From assembly GCA_022605405.1 (NCBI GenBank), contig JABYQQ010000009.1, positions 744,001 through 808,000 of the forward strand: a stretch of DNA of 64,000 nucleotides, read 5' to 3'. The DNA is from Earliella scabrosa. Its lineage: Eukaryota > Basidiomycota > Agaricomycetes > Polyporales > Polyporaceae. Shown here one piece after another: positions 10,931 to 22,879 of the stretch (its first letter is position 1; each line of letters starts with the position of its first letter). Position numbers and translations under genes: made by a program. The notes beneath the pieces are model-generated. The model saw nothing but the letters and a program-made list of their open reading frames with translations. It searched no databases and was not told the DNA's origin.

Positions 10931-13900
10931 TTAGTCCTCCATCTTCACGCGAGCATCCGGATGCTCCACCAGCCGGAACCCAGCCTCTGCACCCGCGCAA
11001 TCGTTCTCCCCGCGCGCACCATCTCCGCTCCCGTGGTCCATCTTCGCCGCGCGCTCCCCGTTCTGCCCCGCATCTAGATGTCGTATAATTTGACTACCCC
11101 TGGATCTCGCGCCCTCTAAATCATCAGCACAGGGTCCTGCGCCGTCTGAGCTTGACGTTCGTCGTGCGGACACCCCGAGCTTCGCGATGGACAAGAGCAA
11201 CGCGCTGCTCGCAACGTCCGATCGCGCATGACGTGCCAATCCACCGAGCACATGGGCCGGTGTGAGCACGCGCTGCGCGCCGCCGCCCTGGCGTGCACGC
11301 TCGTGGCGGTGGCGTCCACTCGCAACCCGAAGCGCGGCCTCGTCCTGACGGAACGCCTCGACGCCACGTAAGACGAGCTGGCGGACGACCGTGCGGACGG
11401 CCAGCGCCAGCGTCGCGGACGGAGCAAGCTGCCTCTCGACGGTCGTGCGCGGTTCCGCAAGCAGGCCGCCGAGCGCGGGTACTGTTGTCAAGGAACGCGG
11501 AGATAGCGTAGACGCATTGACTTCTGGTTCTCGATCCCGGTCTCCGTGAGGGCGGTCGGCATGGGCGTGAGTCTGGACGGCACGAGTCCGGGCGCCATGT
11601 ATATGAACGATCGTCGAGCCTGTCATCCGTCGTATGGCAGCAACCAGTCGCGGGTCCGCGACAGCCACCAGATCCGAGGGGCGAATCGAGAACGTCTCCG
11701 GAGAAATCGCCACGTTGGAGGGAAGCAACCGTGGCGCGTTAATCGTGGGGTGCAGCCCATACGGCACCGAGGTTACCGAGTCCGTTCCGTGCGCGAGCAG
11801 CTCGTCAACATCGACGACAGGTGGACGGGTCGTCTCATCATCCGCATCGTGGAATGACACGCATAATGTCCCTGGAAGCATTGAGCCGAGAGAGGGCGTT
11901 GAGGCCGTGAGGAACGGTTTCACACCATTGTCTGCGTCAGCGGGTCTCGGGTGATGTGCGCGCTGGAGTCCGCAGGCACGACAGAAGTCTGCAGCCTGCG
12001 GGTCTTCCGATTGTTGCGCCTTACGAGAGCTCCTTGAAGACTTCAGCGGCTGCTGACGAGATGCGCCGGAGTTGGGCGTGTCCGTTCGGATGAAAAGACC
12101 TTCGTCCTCAAGCCAATGAAACACGTCAACGGTGGTCAAAGGGAGAGCTTCTCCATCTTGTGATTGAGACACAAGGTCCGTGTACGCATCACGCAGTGCT
12201 CTAGCTCTCCCCATCTGGCGCAGAGAATGAGCAATTGGACATATGACGGATAGAGATGATGGCTAACTTCTAAAGCTTTGCGTCGGCCGTAATTCAGATT
12301 ACGGAACTGGGCGGGAGTGGCAACAAGTGTATATGGCAAACGTGCGGAGAAGCGGCCCTTGATGTCTAGGAGACTGATGAAAACGTGTGTTCGGCTTCGA
12401 AGACTTGTTACTCACCCTTTGCGGTCATAGGATATTGTGGCAACAGCGACCTCAGCTTCACCGCATACTCTGTCGAACAGTTTGATTCATGCATGTCACC
12501 AGGCGCGCATGAAATGAACTCACCAGGCTCAGGTTCTTCCACTTCCTCTTCTTGCGCTATCTGTTCGGCGTCACGACCGGACCCAAGATCGGAGAACTGT
12601 GCATTATCCCACGCGACTTCTCTGACGCCCTCACGGGCAGGAAGCAATTCGGTGTGGCGGTCAAGTTCAATGTCAAAGACTTGTTCGTCACCGAGAATGG
12701 CGCTCGAATGTTGCATCGGATCGAGCTGTTTCGCGTGAGCGTCTGCACGCTGGGTCGATGGATGAATACACCCACCTCAACCCAGTGCTCAATTTCTGTG
12801 GCGGGGTTCATCGAGCCCGCCCATGAAAACTTCAACCGGGCCAGGAAGGGCCGGTCTGTTGTGCTAGTGACCATAAACGGAGGCTCATTGAGGACGATAG
12901 GCTCTGCGAGTGTAGATGGTGGCGGATCCGTTGCGCAAGTGATATCGAGTTTGCTGAGAACTGTGGATATTGGGAGGGACTGCGGGATGCATCAGCATGC
13001 GAATGTATGCAGGCAGTGCAGACGGAGACACATACATATGAAGGTGCAGTCACCGCAAGGCGCCAGCGGTGAGTGTGGTCGGGCCTTTCGTGCAGCCGAC
13101 GATCTGCGCGAACGAATTAGGGCTACAGAGTAAAGAGCGGCGCAAGAGCACATACTTGGAGCTATGAATAGACTGTAGTCTGCTACTTGAACGCGCGCAG
13201 CTATATGGAACCTTGTTCCAGTCAGCACTTGCATTCCGACAGAACGCTGTGTCTTTGAATCTCCGTCGTCGCGGGCGGGGTCGTTGCCTGCCGTCTGCGC
13301 ACTGTTGGTAGGCAACTCAGAGAGAGGTATGACCACGTTCAATTCTTTGCGCGCGACGTTGCGATGCACATCAGGTTTCTTCCAAGCGTTCTTCTGGCGC
13401 AGCCCTCGGCCATTGAGCGTCTCGATGTCGACGAGGTCGTCTTCGTCTGCGCGAACGTTGATACAGCGTTTCTTCGGGGCGCGTCCTAGAAACGGAGCAA
13501 GAGCCGGCGTATCGATGTGGTACCCCAGCGTTCGTGTGACATGCGAGGGGATTGTAGCATGATCGGCCTGTGGCAACGCCTCTGTAACTGCGTCAGGTGG
13601 TGGGATAGCCGGTACCTCCGATGCTTCAGTTTTGACAACGAGGGCTGGTGGTTGAGGCACCGGTAGAGGAATTGAGACTTTGTCGCCCGCACCAACCGCG
13701 ATCTCGAAGAGACGCCGCAGGCTCGGCAAACTAATGCCCCGTAGCTCGATTCCATTGGCGACGACCCACTCTCGCTCTTCTTCTGGCACGAGCACCGCAC
13801 AACTGCTCACGCACTCGTCATGGCTTCCGTACTCCAGTTGGTGGCGTAATCTACAATGATTGAGCAGGCCCTGCAGATTGGAGAAATCTGAGCGTGAGCA

Positions 13901-14976
13901 GACAGTGCACGCGAGCTTTGCGATCTCTGGTGGGTTGGTTGTGGTGTTGCGGAGGAAGAGTAGTCGCTTGGGAGGCGCGGGTGGAGGGCGAGCAAGGCCG
14001 CGAGGCCGTGTTGATCGAGAGGATACTCGAGATGCTTGCGTAGATTCTATGTGGGACGGGGCCGAAGGGGGAGACGTAACCGGGCGAGTAAAGGAGGTTG
14101 GTGCAAGTCTTGACTCTCGGAGGAAGATCAAGTTACATGGTTCCTCCACGGCGTCCAGTGCATCCAAGGAGGCTTCGCGGAAAGTATCTGAATCTACAGG
14201 AGGTTAAGCTTACTTGGTCACGCTTCGTGGAAGCACGTACCACCGGTTGCAACATGTTGAAGCGAGTTCTGTAACATTTCAGCCCATGCGAGGCGGGATC
14301 TCACTGTATCTGCTATGCGTTGACGGATGGCTATTTCAAGATCAATCTCTTCAAGCGCAATTTGCTGGAATGTAGGAGAGTAGTCTAGATGACAGGATGG
14401 ATTATGGGGAGTCAGTACACGCGAAGTGGGGCATGTCTCGCTGCATATAGTCAAACAAAATCTCTGCCAGACGTTCTGCCACCAAGCGGACAACGGAAAG
14501 AAGTGCATTGATACATGGATTAGGAGCAACGGAGCTGAACCGTGAACAGGAGGCTGAAGAGCAACAGTCTGACGCTGCGCGATCTTATGCCAGTCTATCG
14601 ACCTTCAGCCTATCCGCACGCAAGATGGGTTCACACTCATATAGCAACGACTGATCGCTTCATGACACAACATATTGAGTTGATTTGTCGACACTGCGAG
14701 CCTGCCGTGGTTCGTCTTTGCAACCATACTCATACTATGCGAGTTCGGTATGCGTCTATGGCCGTGTCCGGTTTGCTTTGGAACAACGGGCAGAGTGTTC
14801 ACAAAGTACGCACCTAACGTTCTCTGTCTTTTCCTAGGCCGGCCGTCATCTGAGATGATAGCCTCTGTACTATCTGCACTCCGTGGCGACGGCTCCATAG
14901 CGTTGAGCATGAGTTGAGGCGGCAATGCCGTTCGACACCGACGTAAGGGCTGGACGCGTAGTTTATGGTCGTTCAC
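10931..14976 (-). CDS. YEATS-domain protein with AHC1-type C2H2 zinc finger
   Basis: Chromatin reader-type protein, probably nuclear. About nine exons. Exon 1 (from 14976, or an internal Met near 14913) carries PRKRQRTL; exon 2 is helical (QQIALEEIDLEIAIRQRIAD); exon 3 holds a zinc finger, CTVCSRSDFSNLQGLLNHC...H, with the YGSHDECV block typical of AHC1-like fingers. The YEATS fold follows: YSLFIAPNRRLHERP, DHTHRWRLAVTAPSY, SLPISTVLSKLDITC, NEPPFMVTS, RLKFSW, HWVELDPMQHSSAILGDEQV. The C-terminal half has KGRFSARLPYTLVATPAQF, YGRRKALEMGRARALRDAY, a CxxC...HH pair and a helical segment LALAVRTVVRQLVLRGVEAF. YEATS domains bind acylated histone lysines; the combination with the AHC1 finger suggests a HAT or remodelling complex subunit (inference). 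It is divergent from FEN1 with about 325 bp between starts. The extreme C-terminus may contain an unrecognised intron. Confidence 0.8.
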
Positions 14977-15300
14977 AGGCGACCAAGGATGACCGTTTCG
15001 AGAGTCTGGGTGCTAACGGAAGGTAAGAAAGATGCAGACACATGCATGTAGAGGATTTTCGGAGGACGAGAGAAAGCCTCACAATGGGCGCTTACGCCGA
15101 GGATGTCACCCCGAGCTCGTGACTAACGCGTGACGTCACGTAGACTCTACGCGTCTCCAGTCACGGAGCCACGCCTTGCCCTTCCCGTCTCTTCCGCTCG
15201 GCCCAGTTCCTGCCTTGCATCTCCTCGTCTCGCTCTGTGCTATCTATAACGAGGACTACGCAACGAGTGTACGATCTGATAGCCCCTGCAGGCAGCAATC
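14977..15300. promoter_or_regulatory. Bidirectional promoter region of the YEATS gene and FEN1
   Basis: 324 bp between two divergently transcribed starts, so both promoters must lie here. A CpG-rich part with a near-palindrome CTAACGCGTGACGTCACG (about 15122-15140) includes a TGACGTCA CRE/ATF-type octamer. No TATA box is obvious. Confidence 0.5.
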
Positions 15301-16959
15301 ATGGGTATCAAGGGCCTTACTGCTCTCCTGGCGGAGCACGCTCCCAAAGCGTTCCAGGTAAGTCCACATCAAACCATGCCTCAAGAGCTTATTGACGTGA
15401 TTCGGCTTGTAGGAACACGAAATGAAGACTCTGTTTGGTCGCAAAGTTGCTATCGACGCGTCCATGTCAATATACCAGTTCCTCATCGCGGTGCGTCAGA
15501 AGGATGGTGAACTATTGACGAATGATGCTGGCGAGACAACGAGGTGCGTCCCCTTGCTCTATCGCCATGTGTAGGCGACTGAACCAGGCGTGAAGTCATC
15601 TTATGGGCTTCTTCTACCGTACTATCCGGATGGTTGAGAATGGCATCAAGCCGGCCTACGTCTTTGACGGGAAGCCGCCAGACCTGAAGTCGGGCGTGGT
15701 CAGTTCATACATGTTTGAATTCATCTCACGACTGTGCCTCATGCTGTTCCAGCTCTCCAAACGATTTGAACGCAGGGAGGAAGCGAAGGAGGAAGGAGAG
15801 GAGGCAAAGGAGACAGGTGCGTCATAGTAGACTCCCTCACGTCTAGGAGCGGGATATGAAACGTCGCACACGCAGGAACCGCGGAGGACATGGACCGCTT
15901 CTCTCGACGCACAGTGAAGGTTACGCGGGAACATAACGAAGAATGTCGCAAGCTTCTCGGCCTCATGGGTATCCCATACGTTGTTGTACGCAGCCTCTCC
16001 CATCTCCCCGTCATGTCTGTGCCAACCAGACGTCGCAGGCTCCCTCAGAAGCAGAGGCTCAGTGCGCCGAACTTGCGCGTGGCGGCAAGGTGTACGCGGC
16101 AGGGTCAGAAGACATGGATACCCTCACGTTTGGTGCACCTATCCTCTATCGCCATCTGACATTCTCCGAGGCACGCAAGACGCCAATCAGCGAGATTCAC
16201 CTTGACAAGGCTCTGGAGGGTCTGGAGATGGACATGTCGCAATTCATCGAGCTGTGTATCCTCCTCGGGTGTGACTACCTTGAGCCCATCAAGGGAGTCG
16301 GCCCGAAGACCGCCCTGAAGCTGATTCGGGAGCATGGGACCTTGGGCAAGGTCCTAGAACATTTGAAGGAGAAGTGAGTTTATCATCTGTAACGGTCCAT
16401 GTATGTGTCTGACTTAGCTGGCGCAGAGTTGCTGAGAAAGAGGAAGCAGCGGAAGAGGGTAAGAAGAAGAAGGGCGGTGTCCAGATTCCAGAGGAGTGGC
16501 CATGGGAGGCCGCGAAGGAGCTCTTCATGAAACCGGACGTGACGCCTGCCGACGAGCTTGACTTGGAGTGGAAGAATCCTGACATTGACGGATTGGTGGA
16601 CTTCCTCGTGAAGGACAAGGGTTTCAAGTGCGTACATCTAGTTACTGCGCTGGGTATGTCCACAACTGACCCGCGATTCAGTGAAGAGAGGGTACGGAAA
16701 GGTGGCGAGAAGCTTGCGAAATTCCTGAATGCGAAGCAGCAAGGCCGGCTTGATGGTTTCTTCTCGGTCAAGCCCAAAACGTCTCCGAAGAAGTCAAAAC
16801 CAGATGAGAAAGAGAAGGGCAAGGGTAGAGGAACTAAGCGGAAGGTGTGTTTTCCGCTCATAATGATATACTTGAGGACCGCCGTTGAAGAGATGCGCAC
16901 AGGCGGATGACAAAGACAAGAAGGACGCGGGTAGCAGCAAGAAGGCGAAGAAAAAGTAG
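15301..16959 (+). CDS. rad27: Flap endonuclease 1 (FEN1/RAD27)
   Basis: Structure-specific 5' flap endonuclease for Okazaki-fragment maturation and long-patch base excision repair, nuclear. Nine exons: 15301-15357, 15413-15543, 15596-15698, 15753-15816, 15876-15985, 16039-16373, 16427-16627, 16682-16844, 16903-16959; 406 residues. N-domain [15 protein letters not shown]; metal ligands are visible in [32 protein letters not shown] and GCDY. The helix-hairpin-helix is [13 protein letters not shown]. The PCNA-binding PIP box is QGRLDGFF, followed by a Lys-rich tail (KKAKKK) that probably serves as nuclear localisation signal. An acidic and basic insert ([14 protein letters not shown]) sits in the helical arch region, where fungal homologues also vary. 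All catalytic residues expected for the family are present. It converges with the NOP12-like gene, 250 bp apart. Confidence 0.96.
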
Positions 16960-17209
16960 AGGCTACTCGTTGATATTCCCGGCGCTGTGGTGGACCATCG
17001 TCGACTTCGTTCTCGTTCTCGCATTGCTATCTATCGCGCGGACCTATCTTCCTCCTTCACCATATACTCTGCTTTCGCTTTGTATACCGCATCTGTTGTA
17101 TCAGTAGGCCCCTCATAATCTCAGCACTCTAGAGATGAACTCGAGAATACATAAACCAGGCGACCTGGATTGACTGGATTGACAGAACATTCCCTGGCGC
17201 AAAGCATCA

Positions 17210-19340
17210 CTACTTCTTCGTATTCATCCTCGCCAACGCGTTCCCACTCCGCACCCTCTTCCTCGGCTTCGCGCTCTCCTTCCCGTACGTGCCCTTCTTC
17301 TCGCCCGGTCGTTTCCGCACCCGCTCCCTGTCGACCTTCGGCTTCACGCCCTTGTCTGCGAGAGCCTTCGCGCGCTTCTTCGCAAGTCGGCGCGCGACGC
17401 GGTCGGGATCTGCAGCCTTCGCCTTCTTGCGCTCCTCCTTGGGCAAGTGCGCGAGCTTCGCGCCCAGCTCGGGGTTGCCCTTCGGAGCATGCTTGGACGC
17501 GGGGACAAGCCGCGGGGCAGGCGCTGGCTTTGCCCCACCCGCGGCAGGATGAGAGCGAGAGGACTTGGAAGAGCCTGAGGCGGCGGATGGGCGAGACGGC
17601 TTCGCAGCGCGGAGCTTGGGTCCGCCGGGGAGGGTCTTGCAGCGCTGCACGCGGAGCTTGCGTTTCGCGAACTTGAGTTTGGACTGGTCGAGCGCGAGGA
17701 TCTCGTCTACGCATTCGCGGTCCTGTGTAGGACCGGCATGAGACGAATGTGGAGAACCCGGTGACGAGGGGCTAAGTACTTACCACAAACTGCACGTACG
17801 CAAAACCCTTTCCAAGCTGCGTGTCCCGATCGCGGATAATACGCACTCGCTTGACCCAAGTCCGCGGCTTGCTGCTATCCTTCGCCCCTCCGTCGTCGTC
17901 ATCGTCGTCATCGCTCTCACTTTCATCATCCTCTTCGTCGTCGCTCTCGTCGCCCCGCTTCTCACCAGGCTTGCCTCGCTCCTCGCAGACGAGTGTCTCG
18001 AAGAACGCCCTCAGATCCTCCTCCTTGCTCGTGAACTCGAGGTTGCCGACAAACACCGTCGCCTTCGGGTCGCCCGCCATCGCTCCCTCCATCGTCCCTG
18101 CACCTCCGCCCTCCTCCGCCGCCGGTGCCGCGCCCTTCTTCACCACGTCGACACGCAGCGTGCGTCCAAGGAACGTGCTCCCATCGCACTTCTGCGCGCA
18201 TACCTTGGCGGCCTCGTACGGGTCCATCACAGGTGCGGGCGGGGGAACGTTCGCCGGCCTCTTAGCCAGTGCCTCGGCCGACGGCGGGTGCGCGAAGACG
18301 ACGTACGCGTTCACGGCGTCGACCTGCTCGTGCAGCTCGTGCTTGATGAATGCGACGCGTTTCTTCTCCTGCGGCGTCTGGTAGCGTTTCGCGGGGGCGG
18401 CCTCCACCTCGTCCTTATCGCGCCAGGCGGCGGCCCGATCGCGGTCATGCTCGCGGGTCTTGGACTTGGGTTGGGCCTTGCTTTTGGTTTGATCGCCGGT
18501 GGGAAGTTCGGCAGTGGGCTTCTTGAACGCGACGGAGCGGAAGCGGACGGACTCAATTTTGGCAGAGGGGATGAAGGAGAGGATGTGTCGTTTGAACTGT
18601 TTCTGGCTGGGCTGTCGTGGGGGAGGACGATGTGAGAGGGATTGTTGGGAGGTGACCGAGTGCGCAAAACGTACCCGCGATTTCACAACTTCGATGGCGA
18701 CGTTGCCGACGAACACAGTACGTGCGTCTCGCTGCGCGGGTGTCTCTTCCGATGGGACGTACTTTGCTTTGCCATTTCGCGACTGCGCCTTCTTCTCCGC
18801 TCCCTTCAGCAGGGACTCGTGCACGAGATTTGACGGGTCACCTTCGTCATCCGAATCGCTGGAGCCTGCATCCTCTTCCACCTCCGCTTCCTCTTCCTCG
18901 ACACTCTCCTCTGCAACCTCGTCCTCGCCCTCTTCACTACTGCTTCGTTCGCCATCAGTATGCTGTGCGTGAAGGACACGCGGCGTTGCTTTTGAAGAAG
19001 ATGGGGTGACTGCAAGAGACCCCGTGAGTGCAGGAGACGACAATAGAGAAGACTGGTACGCACCCACTTCAGCTTTCGAGCGTTTCGCCTTGCCCCCTCG
19101 AACCTCCTCCGTCGCCTTGCGCTTCTTCTCCAGATTCAGCGCAGCTACATCACTGAATGAGGTGGCGACGGATCCAGAATGATAAGGTGTAGGAGCCTAT
19201 ATTCTCATTCGCTCAGCGAGACTGGTGAGGCCGCCTGGTAAACTCACGGACGCCGATGCACGGAAGAGGTCGTCCAAGCCCTTGTCTATTGCCTTTGCCT
19301 TTGCCTTAGACGCAGGTAGCAGAAACGAAGAGAGACTCAT
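17210..19340 (-). CDS. NOP12/RBM34-like nucleolar RNA-binding protein
   Basis: Probable pre-rRNA processing factor for the large subunit. The start at 19340 gives MSLSSFLLPASKAKAKAIDK; the next exon reads DVAALNLEKKRKATEEVRG. A long acidic tract (EEGEDEVAEESVEEEEAEVEE) precedes the first RRM (ARTVFVGNVAIEVVKSR, RNP2), which is split by an intron and continues QKQFKRHILSFIPSAKIESVRFRS. The second RRM begins ATVFVGNLEFTSKEEDLRAFF, is interrupted by an Asp/Glu/Ser insert and closes with LGKGFAYVQFV (RNP1). The last exon (17210 to about 17724) is extremely basic, with the ending GNALARMNTKK. Two RRMs, acidic linker and Lys/Arg tail match yeast Nop12p and human RBM34. The acidic insert inside RRM2 is longer than usual. 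Confidence 0.88.
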
Positions 19341-20440
19341 GACTCGAGTGTCAGAGAGGAGACACAAGCAGCGTTGAGCAAAGGAGTGGGCAATGGATTC
19401 GCGATCTTCTCGTAGTAGACGCTCGCGCTCGCCGAAAATGAAGTGAGCGCCTATCCACCACGAGGCTACCAAACGCTCTGATTCCTCTGACATGTCAGCT
19501 ATTTGTACTCCCGCGTCTGGGTACGGGACCAGGAAGACTGTCAACGATGCGACTGCCCCATGCAGCTATACAGCTTGGTAGAATCTACTATGAAAATTAC
19601 TAATGATGTGCCTTAGAGAGTACAGATGCTACCACTGAAAATTGAATTGCAAGCAAATACAATCCGCCCCACAGCCTAGATGGTTGCAGTCGGCCATGGA
19701 GGAGCATACACGAGACCAGTTTAGAATACCAACAATTCGAACGGCCCTCGTTCACGTATAAGACCACTCTGGTAAATGATCGCATGATCGTTTGGAAGCA
19801 GTAACGTCAAGCCCACTCGCCGAGTCTCACATTTATTCAGCCTGAACTACCCTTTAGGCCAGTCACCGCCGCACTGTCGAGATTAACGCAGCTCATACTT
19901 ACGTTTGAATGTCGGTCCTATATCGGCGAAGCTTGTAAGCTATTTCTTAGTCCATCTGCCTGGCTTTGATCACATACGTGGTCGACGTAAGGGTTATGAT
20001 CACTGTTCCTCCAGCCCGAGTCTAGAGTAACTATGCGGAGATTTTGACTTTGACTATCAGTATCGTACGAGGGCGTGTGAGGCGAAGACCCGGAGCGCTT
20101 CGAAGGGGAGTCCCCAATCATACCATAATACTTACCCGGCCGAATCTTCACAATGCGCATGGAAGAGACCCTTCACAGAACGCCGCTGTTCGAGAACAGT
20201 CGGGCACACGCACTCACCGCACCGTGCTGTACCGCTACGCACGACGATCTGCCCCGTACCGCCCTCGACCAGGTCTCGACGCAGGCCAACGCGAACACAG
20301 GTGCACCCGATATGACGGAGGGGAAGCATTGGATCAACATAGCATCTCCTCGGAGCAGTGGTGCCCCGAACCGGGCCGTGTCGAGATCTCAACCCAGATC
20401 TACCTCCGCGATAGACGCCCATGCCCCACCGCGTAGCGTG
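19341..20440. other. Long intergenic stretch
   Basis: About 1.1 kb with no supported gene. Frames at 20044-20436 (plus) and 20132-20422 (minus) are mutual shadows without motif. The right end is the promoter of the secreted Kre9/KNH-like gene. Confidence 0.4.
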
Positions 20441-20446
20441 GCTCGG

Positions 20447-20457
20447 GGTATATAATC
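20447..20457 (+). promoter_or_regulatory. TATA box of the Kre9/KNH-like secreted protein gene
   Basis: The sequence GGTATATAATC lies about 145 bp before the start codon at 20602, leaving a C/T-rich leader (CCCCCTCCTCACATCGCACC) typical of strongly expressed fungal genes. Confidence 0.6.
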
Positions 20458-20601
20458 ATCGTCCACGCCCGCCAGCTCCCCCAGCGAACCGTCTCATTGC
20501 TTTCTGGTCCCCAAGCTCTGAGTAGTGCTCTGCTGTTGCGCTCATCCTATCCCCCCTCCTCACATCGCACCACTATCGCCCACACATTCACGACTACAAT
20601 C

Positions 20602-21185
20602 ATGTTCAACTCCGTCATGCAGTTCTCCGTCTTCACCTTCGTCCTCTCCCTCCTCGCCGTGGTGTCCGCCCTCCCGCTCGCAGTGCGCGATGTCTTCGTC
20701 CCGCCGGTGACTAGTCCTTCGACTGGAACTGTCTGGACTATCGGCTCCCAGCAGAACGTCACTTGGTGAGTACGTTCGCCAAGGGCCTCGTGGTCGGTGG
20801 CTGAGTGTTGTCGATGGCTAGGGACGCCACGAACCCTCCCGCGCAGGTCACCAACCCCATCGGACGGGTTGTTCTCGCCAAGGCTGGCCGTCTTGACTTC
20901 GGTATGCATCACTCGTCATCCATGATGTTGACCGCGACTCACACATCTGACGCAGAAAATCCCATCGCCTCGAACTTCTCCATCTTCGACGGCTTTGTTA
21001 CGGTCACTGTTCCTGATGTCGAGCCTGGCACAGACTACACTGTTGTTTGTGAGTATATCACCGTCCGATCTCTCTGGCTTTTCTGACAACACTGGGTAGT
21101 GTTCGGAGACTCTGGCAACAACAGCGAGGAGTTCACTATCGTCTCTGCCGACGATCTGTCCCTCGAGGTTGAGCTCAATCTCTGA
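20602..21185 (+). CDS. Secreted Kre9/KNH1-like domain protein
   Basis: Exons 20602-20765, 20822-20901, 20956-21048 and 21100-21185; 140 residues. A signal peptide is clear: a short polar start, the hydrophobic core FTFVLSLLAVVSALPLA and likely cleavage near residue 24-28. The mature part reads PVTSPSTGTVWTIGSQQNVTW, DATNPP, GRVVLAK, SIFDGFVTVTVPDVEPGTDY and FGDSGNNSEEF, the Ser/Thr-rich, GPI-anchored membrane protein domain (Kre9/KNH N-terminal type). Fungal homologues are cell-wall or extracellular proteins linked to beta-glucan assembly; many basidiomycete ones are short secreted forms with unknown role. No GPI attachment tail is present, since the protein ends LSLEVELNL right after the domain. 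Two potential N-glycosylation sites (NVT, NNS) are visible. Confidence 0.88.
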
Positions 21186-22879
21186 GTCGAACAACGCGGC
21201 AAGACCCCGGTTCCTTCCGCCAAAACCCTAAGCCTCATGACTGTAACATGCCCTTGACGTCGTGCCACGTTGCATCACGCCATACGATAGACCCCTCCTA
21301 ATAATGGACTTCCCTTTGGACGCTGTACAACCTTCACGACCTTCACGTAGCATCGGACTTTTCTCTTCACTCTTACGTACCTTCGGACTTGGTTCCGGTG
21401 TAGGACTAATGGACGCTGACAGAGACACTGGTATTTGGCATGTACATACTCATTCGAGTGGGGTCCATGCCATGGCTTGTATGATAGTAACACTCGCATG
21501 CTCGCCCCAACCAGCAGAGACACGAAGTGGTGCGTGCACCGGATTCCAGAAGTCTCAAGCGGTCGCCAATCAACTAGCGAGAAATCCCCCTACATATGTG
21601 GAGCGTGCTAGTGCAACATCCGATGGTTCGGACTACTTCTTGATTTCTTGACCTGTGGTCACTCCTTGACGAAGATCCAGTCTCGTGTCTCGACATGTGC
21701 AAACAGTTATATTCAGCAGACGAGAACATTAGTACCGATAATACAAGGGAACTCAATCAACAAGGCCTTGCCTGTGTGATCGAGGGTACAGGACGTGCGA
21801 CAGATGGTACAGCATGATATGTGGGGTAGCTACGCACCAGGTCACAAGGAGGAAGCGGCACGCCCGCCTGCCGTTAGCGGCGTTGGCGAAGAAGGCTTGC
21901 CATGCGCATGTCTGGGAAGAGAAGGGTCAGTCAATCGAAAAACTGATAGGAAGGTGAGAGGAGTGGAGAGGGGATGGGAGTCTCAGCAAAAAAGGGTCGT
22001 CACGCCCGCCTCGACTTTTCGAGACAGGTTGGGCTCATTAAATCATTCGTGTTTTGTGAATCATCGACAGCATATGCAAAGGGGGTAGGTGGAGGTAGGG
22101 AAGATCACTCACCAGGCGTTCGCGGCGCGGAAAGCGTCGTGGGTGGAGTCCTCATGGTCTTATGGGGTAGCGGGCGTGAAGTGGACATGTGCGACACCGC
22201 GTCGGCGAAGAAGACCCGTCGTGCCGTTAGATGTTGTATGCAGCCTCGTTGCTTCTAGCTGGCCGTAGCGATATGAAGTGTATATCGATGGGTCGAATCT
22301 TCCAGAGAGCGAGGATGGGAAGGGAGCGACGGTGAAGAGTTGCGAAGAGGTAGCAAATCCAAGACGCGTCGTATTACGGTGAGACGAGGAAGACCAAATC
22401 CAGGCTTGCAGTGTCGAGACCACCGCGTATTATCAGCCAGACGGCGACAGCCTGACGTACAGCACCTTGGATCGAACGGCAATCGTAGTGTGGACCAGCT
22501 GTAGGCGATGCATATCGTGTCTGAAGACTTTCAGGTCACCGATGAAGTGAGCAGCGACGGTGTCCGGGCTAGGCTGCGCAGCCATAGAGAGGGACAAGGG
22601 CAAACGAACTCACAAACGAGCCTGAAGGGGTCCAGGAGATGGTCGAGAAGAAAGCAGCAAGCCTGCCGGTGCCAGAGCAAAATTTGTAGGCGCTCTTCCG
22701 AACGCGGACACGTGACCTCATCGCGCTACGCGACTGTTTCCACGGTTCGTGCCTAGTGCGGCATCGTCCAAGCGGCATCGCGGTTGAGTTCGCTTTCGAT
22801 TCCCCGTCCAGCGTCCAGCGTGGACAACTGTGCAAGACCAAGGTAGCGCATATACTCAAGCATACAGCAGGCACGAAAC
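21186..22879. other. Long intergenic stretch
   Basis: 1.7 kb. Several frames of 60-130 codons occur on both strands, none with splice-linked partners or motifs. A local direct repeat of the kind CCTTCACGACCTTCACG and CTTCGGACTTGG-like units lies near 21330-21395. The right part contains the promoter of the kinesin gene. Confidence 0.4.

Noticed and set aside
11546..11954. Plus-strand frames of about 105 codons
   Set aside because: Shadows of the YEATS gene's C-terminal exon.
21262..21651. 129-codon plus frame after the Kre9/KNH-like gene
   Set aside because: Lies in the 3' flank, low-complexity TTCACG/TTCGGA repeats, no homology pattern.
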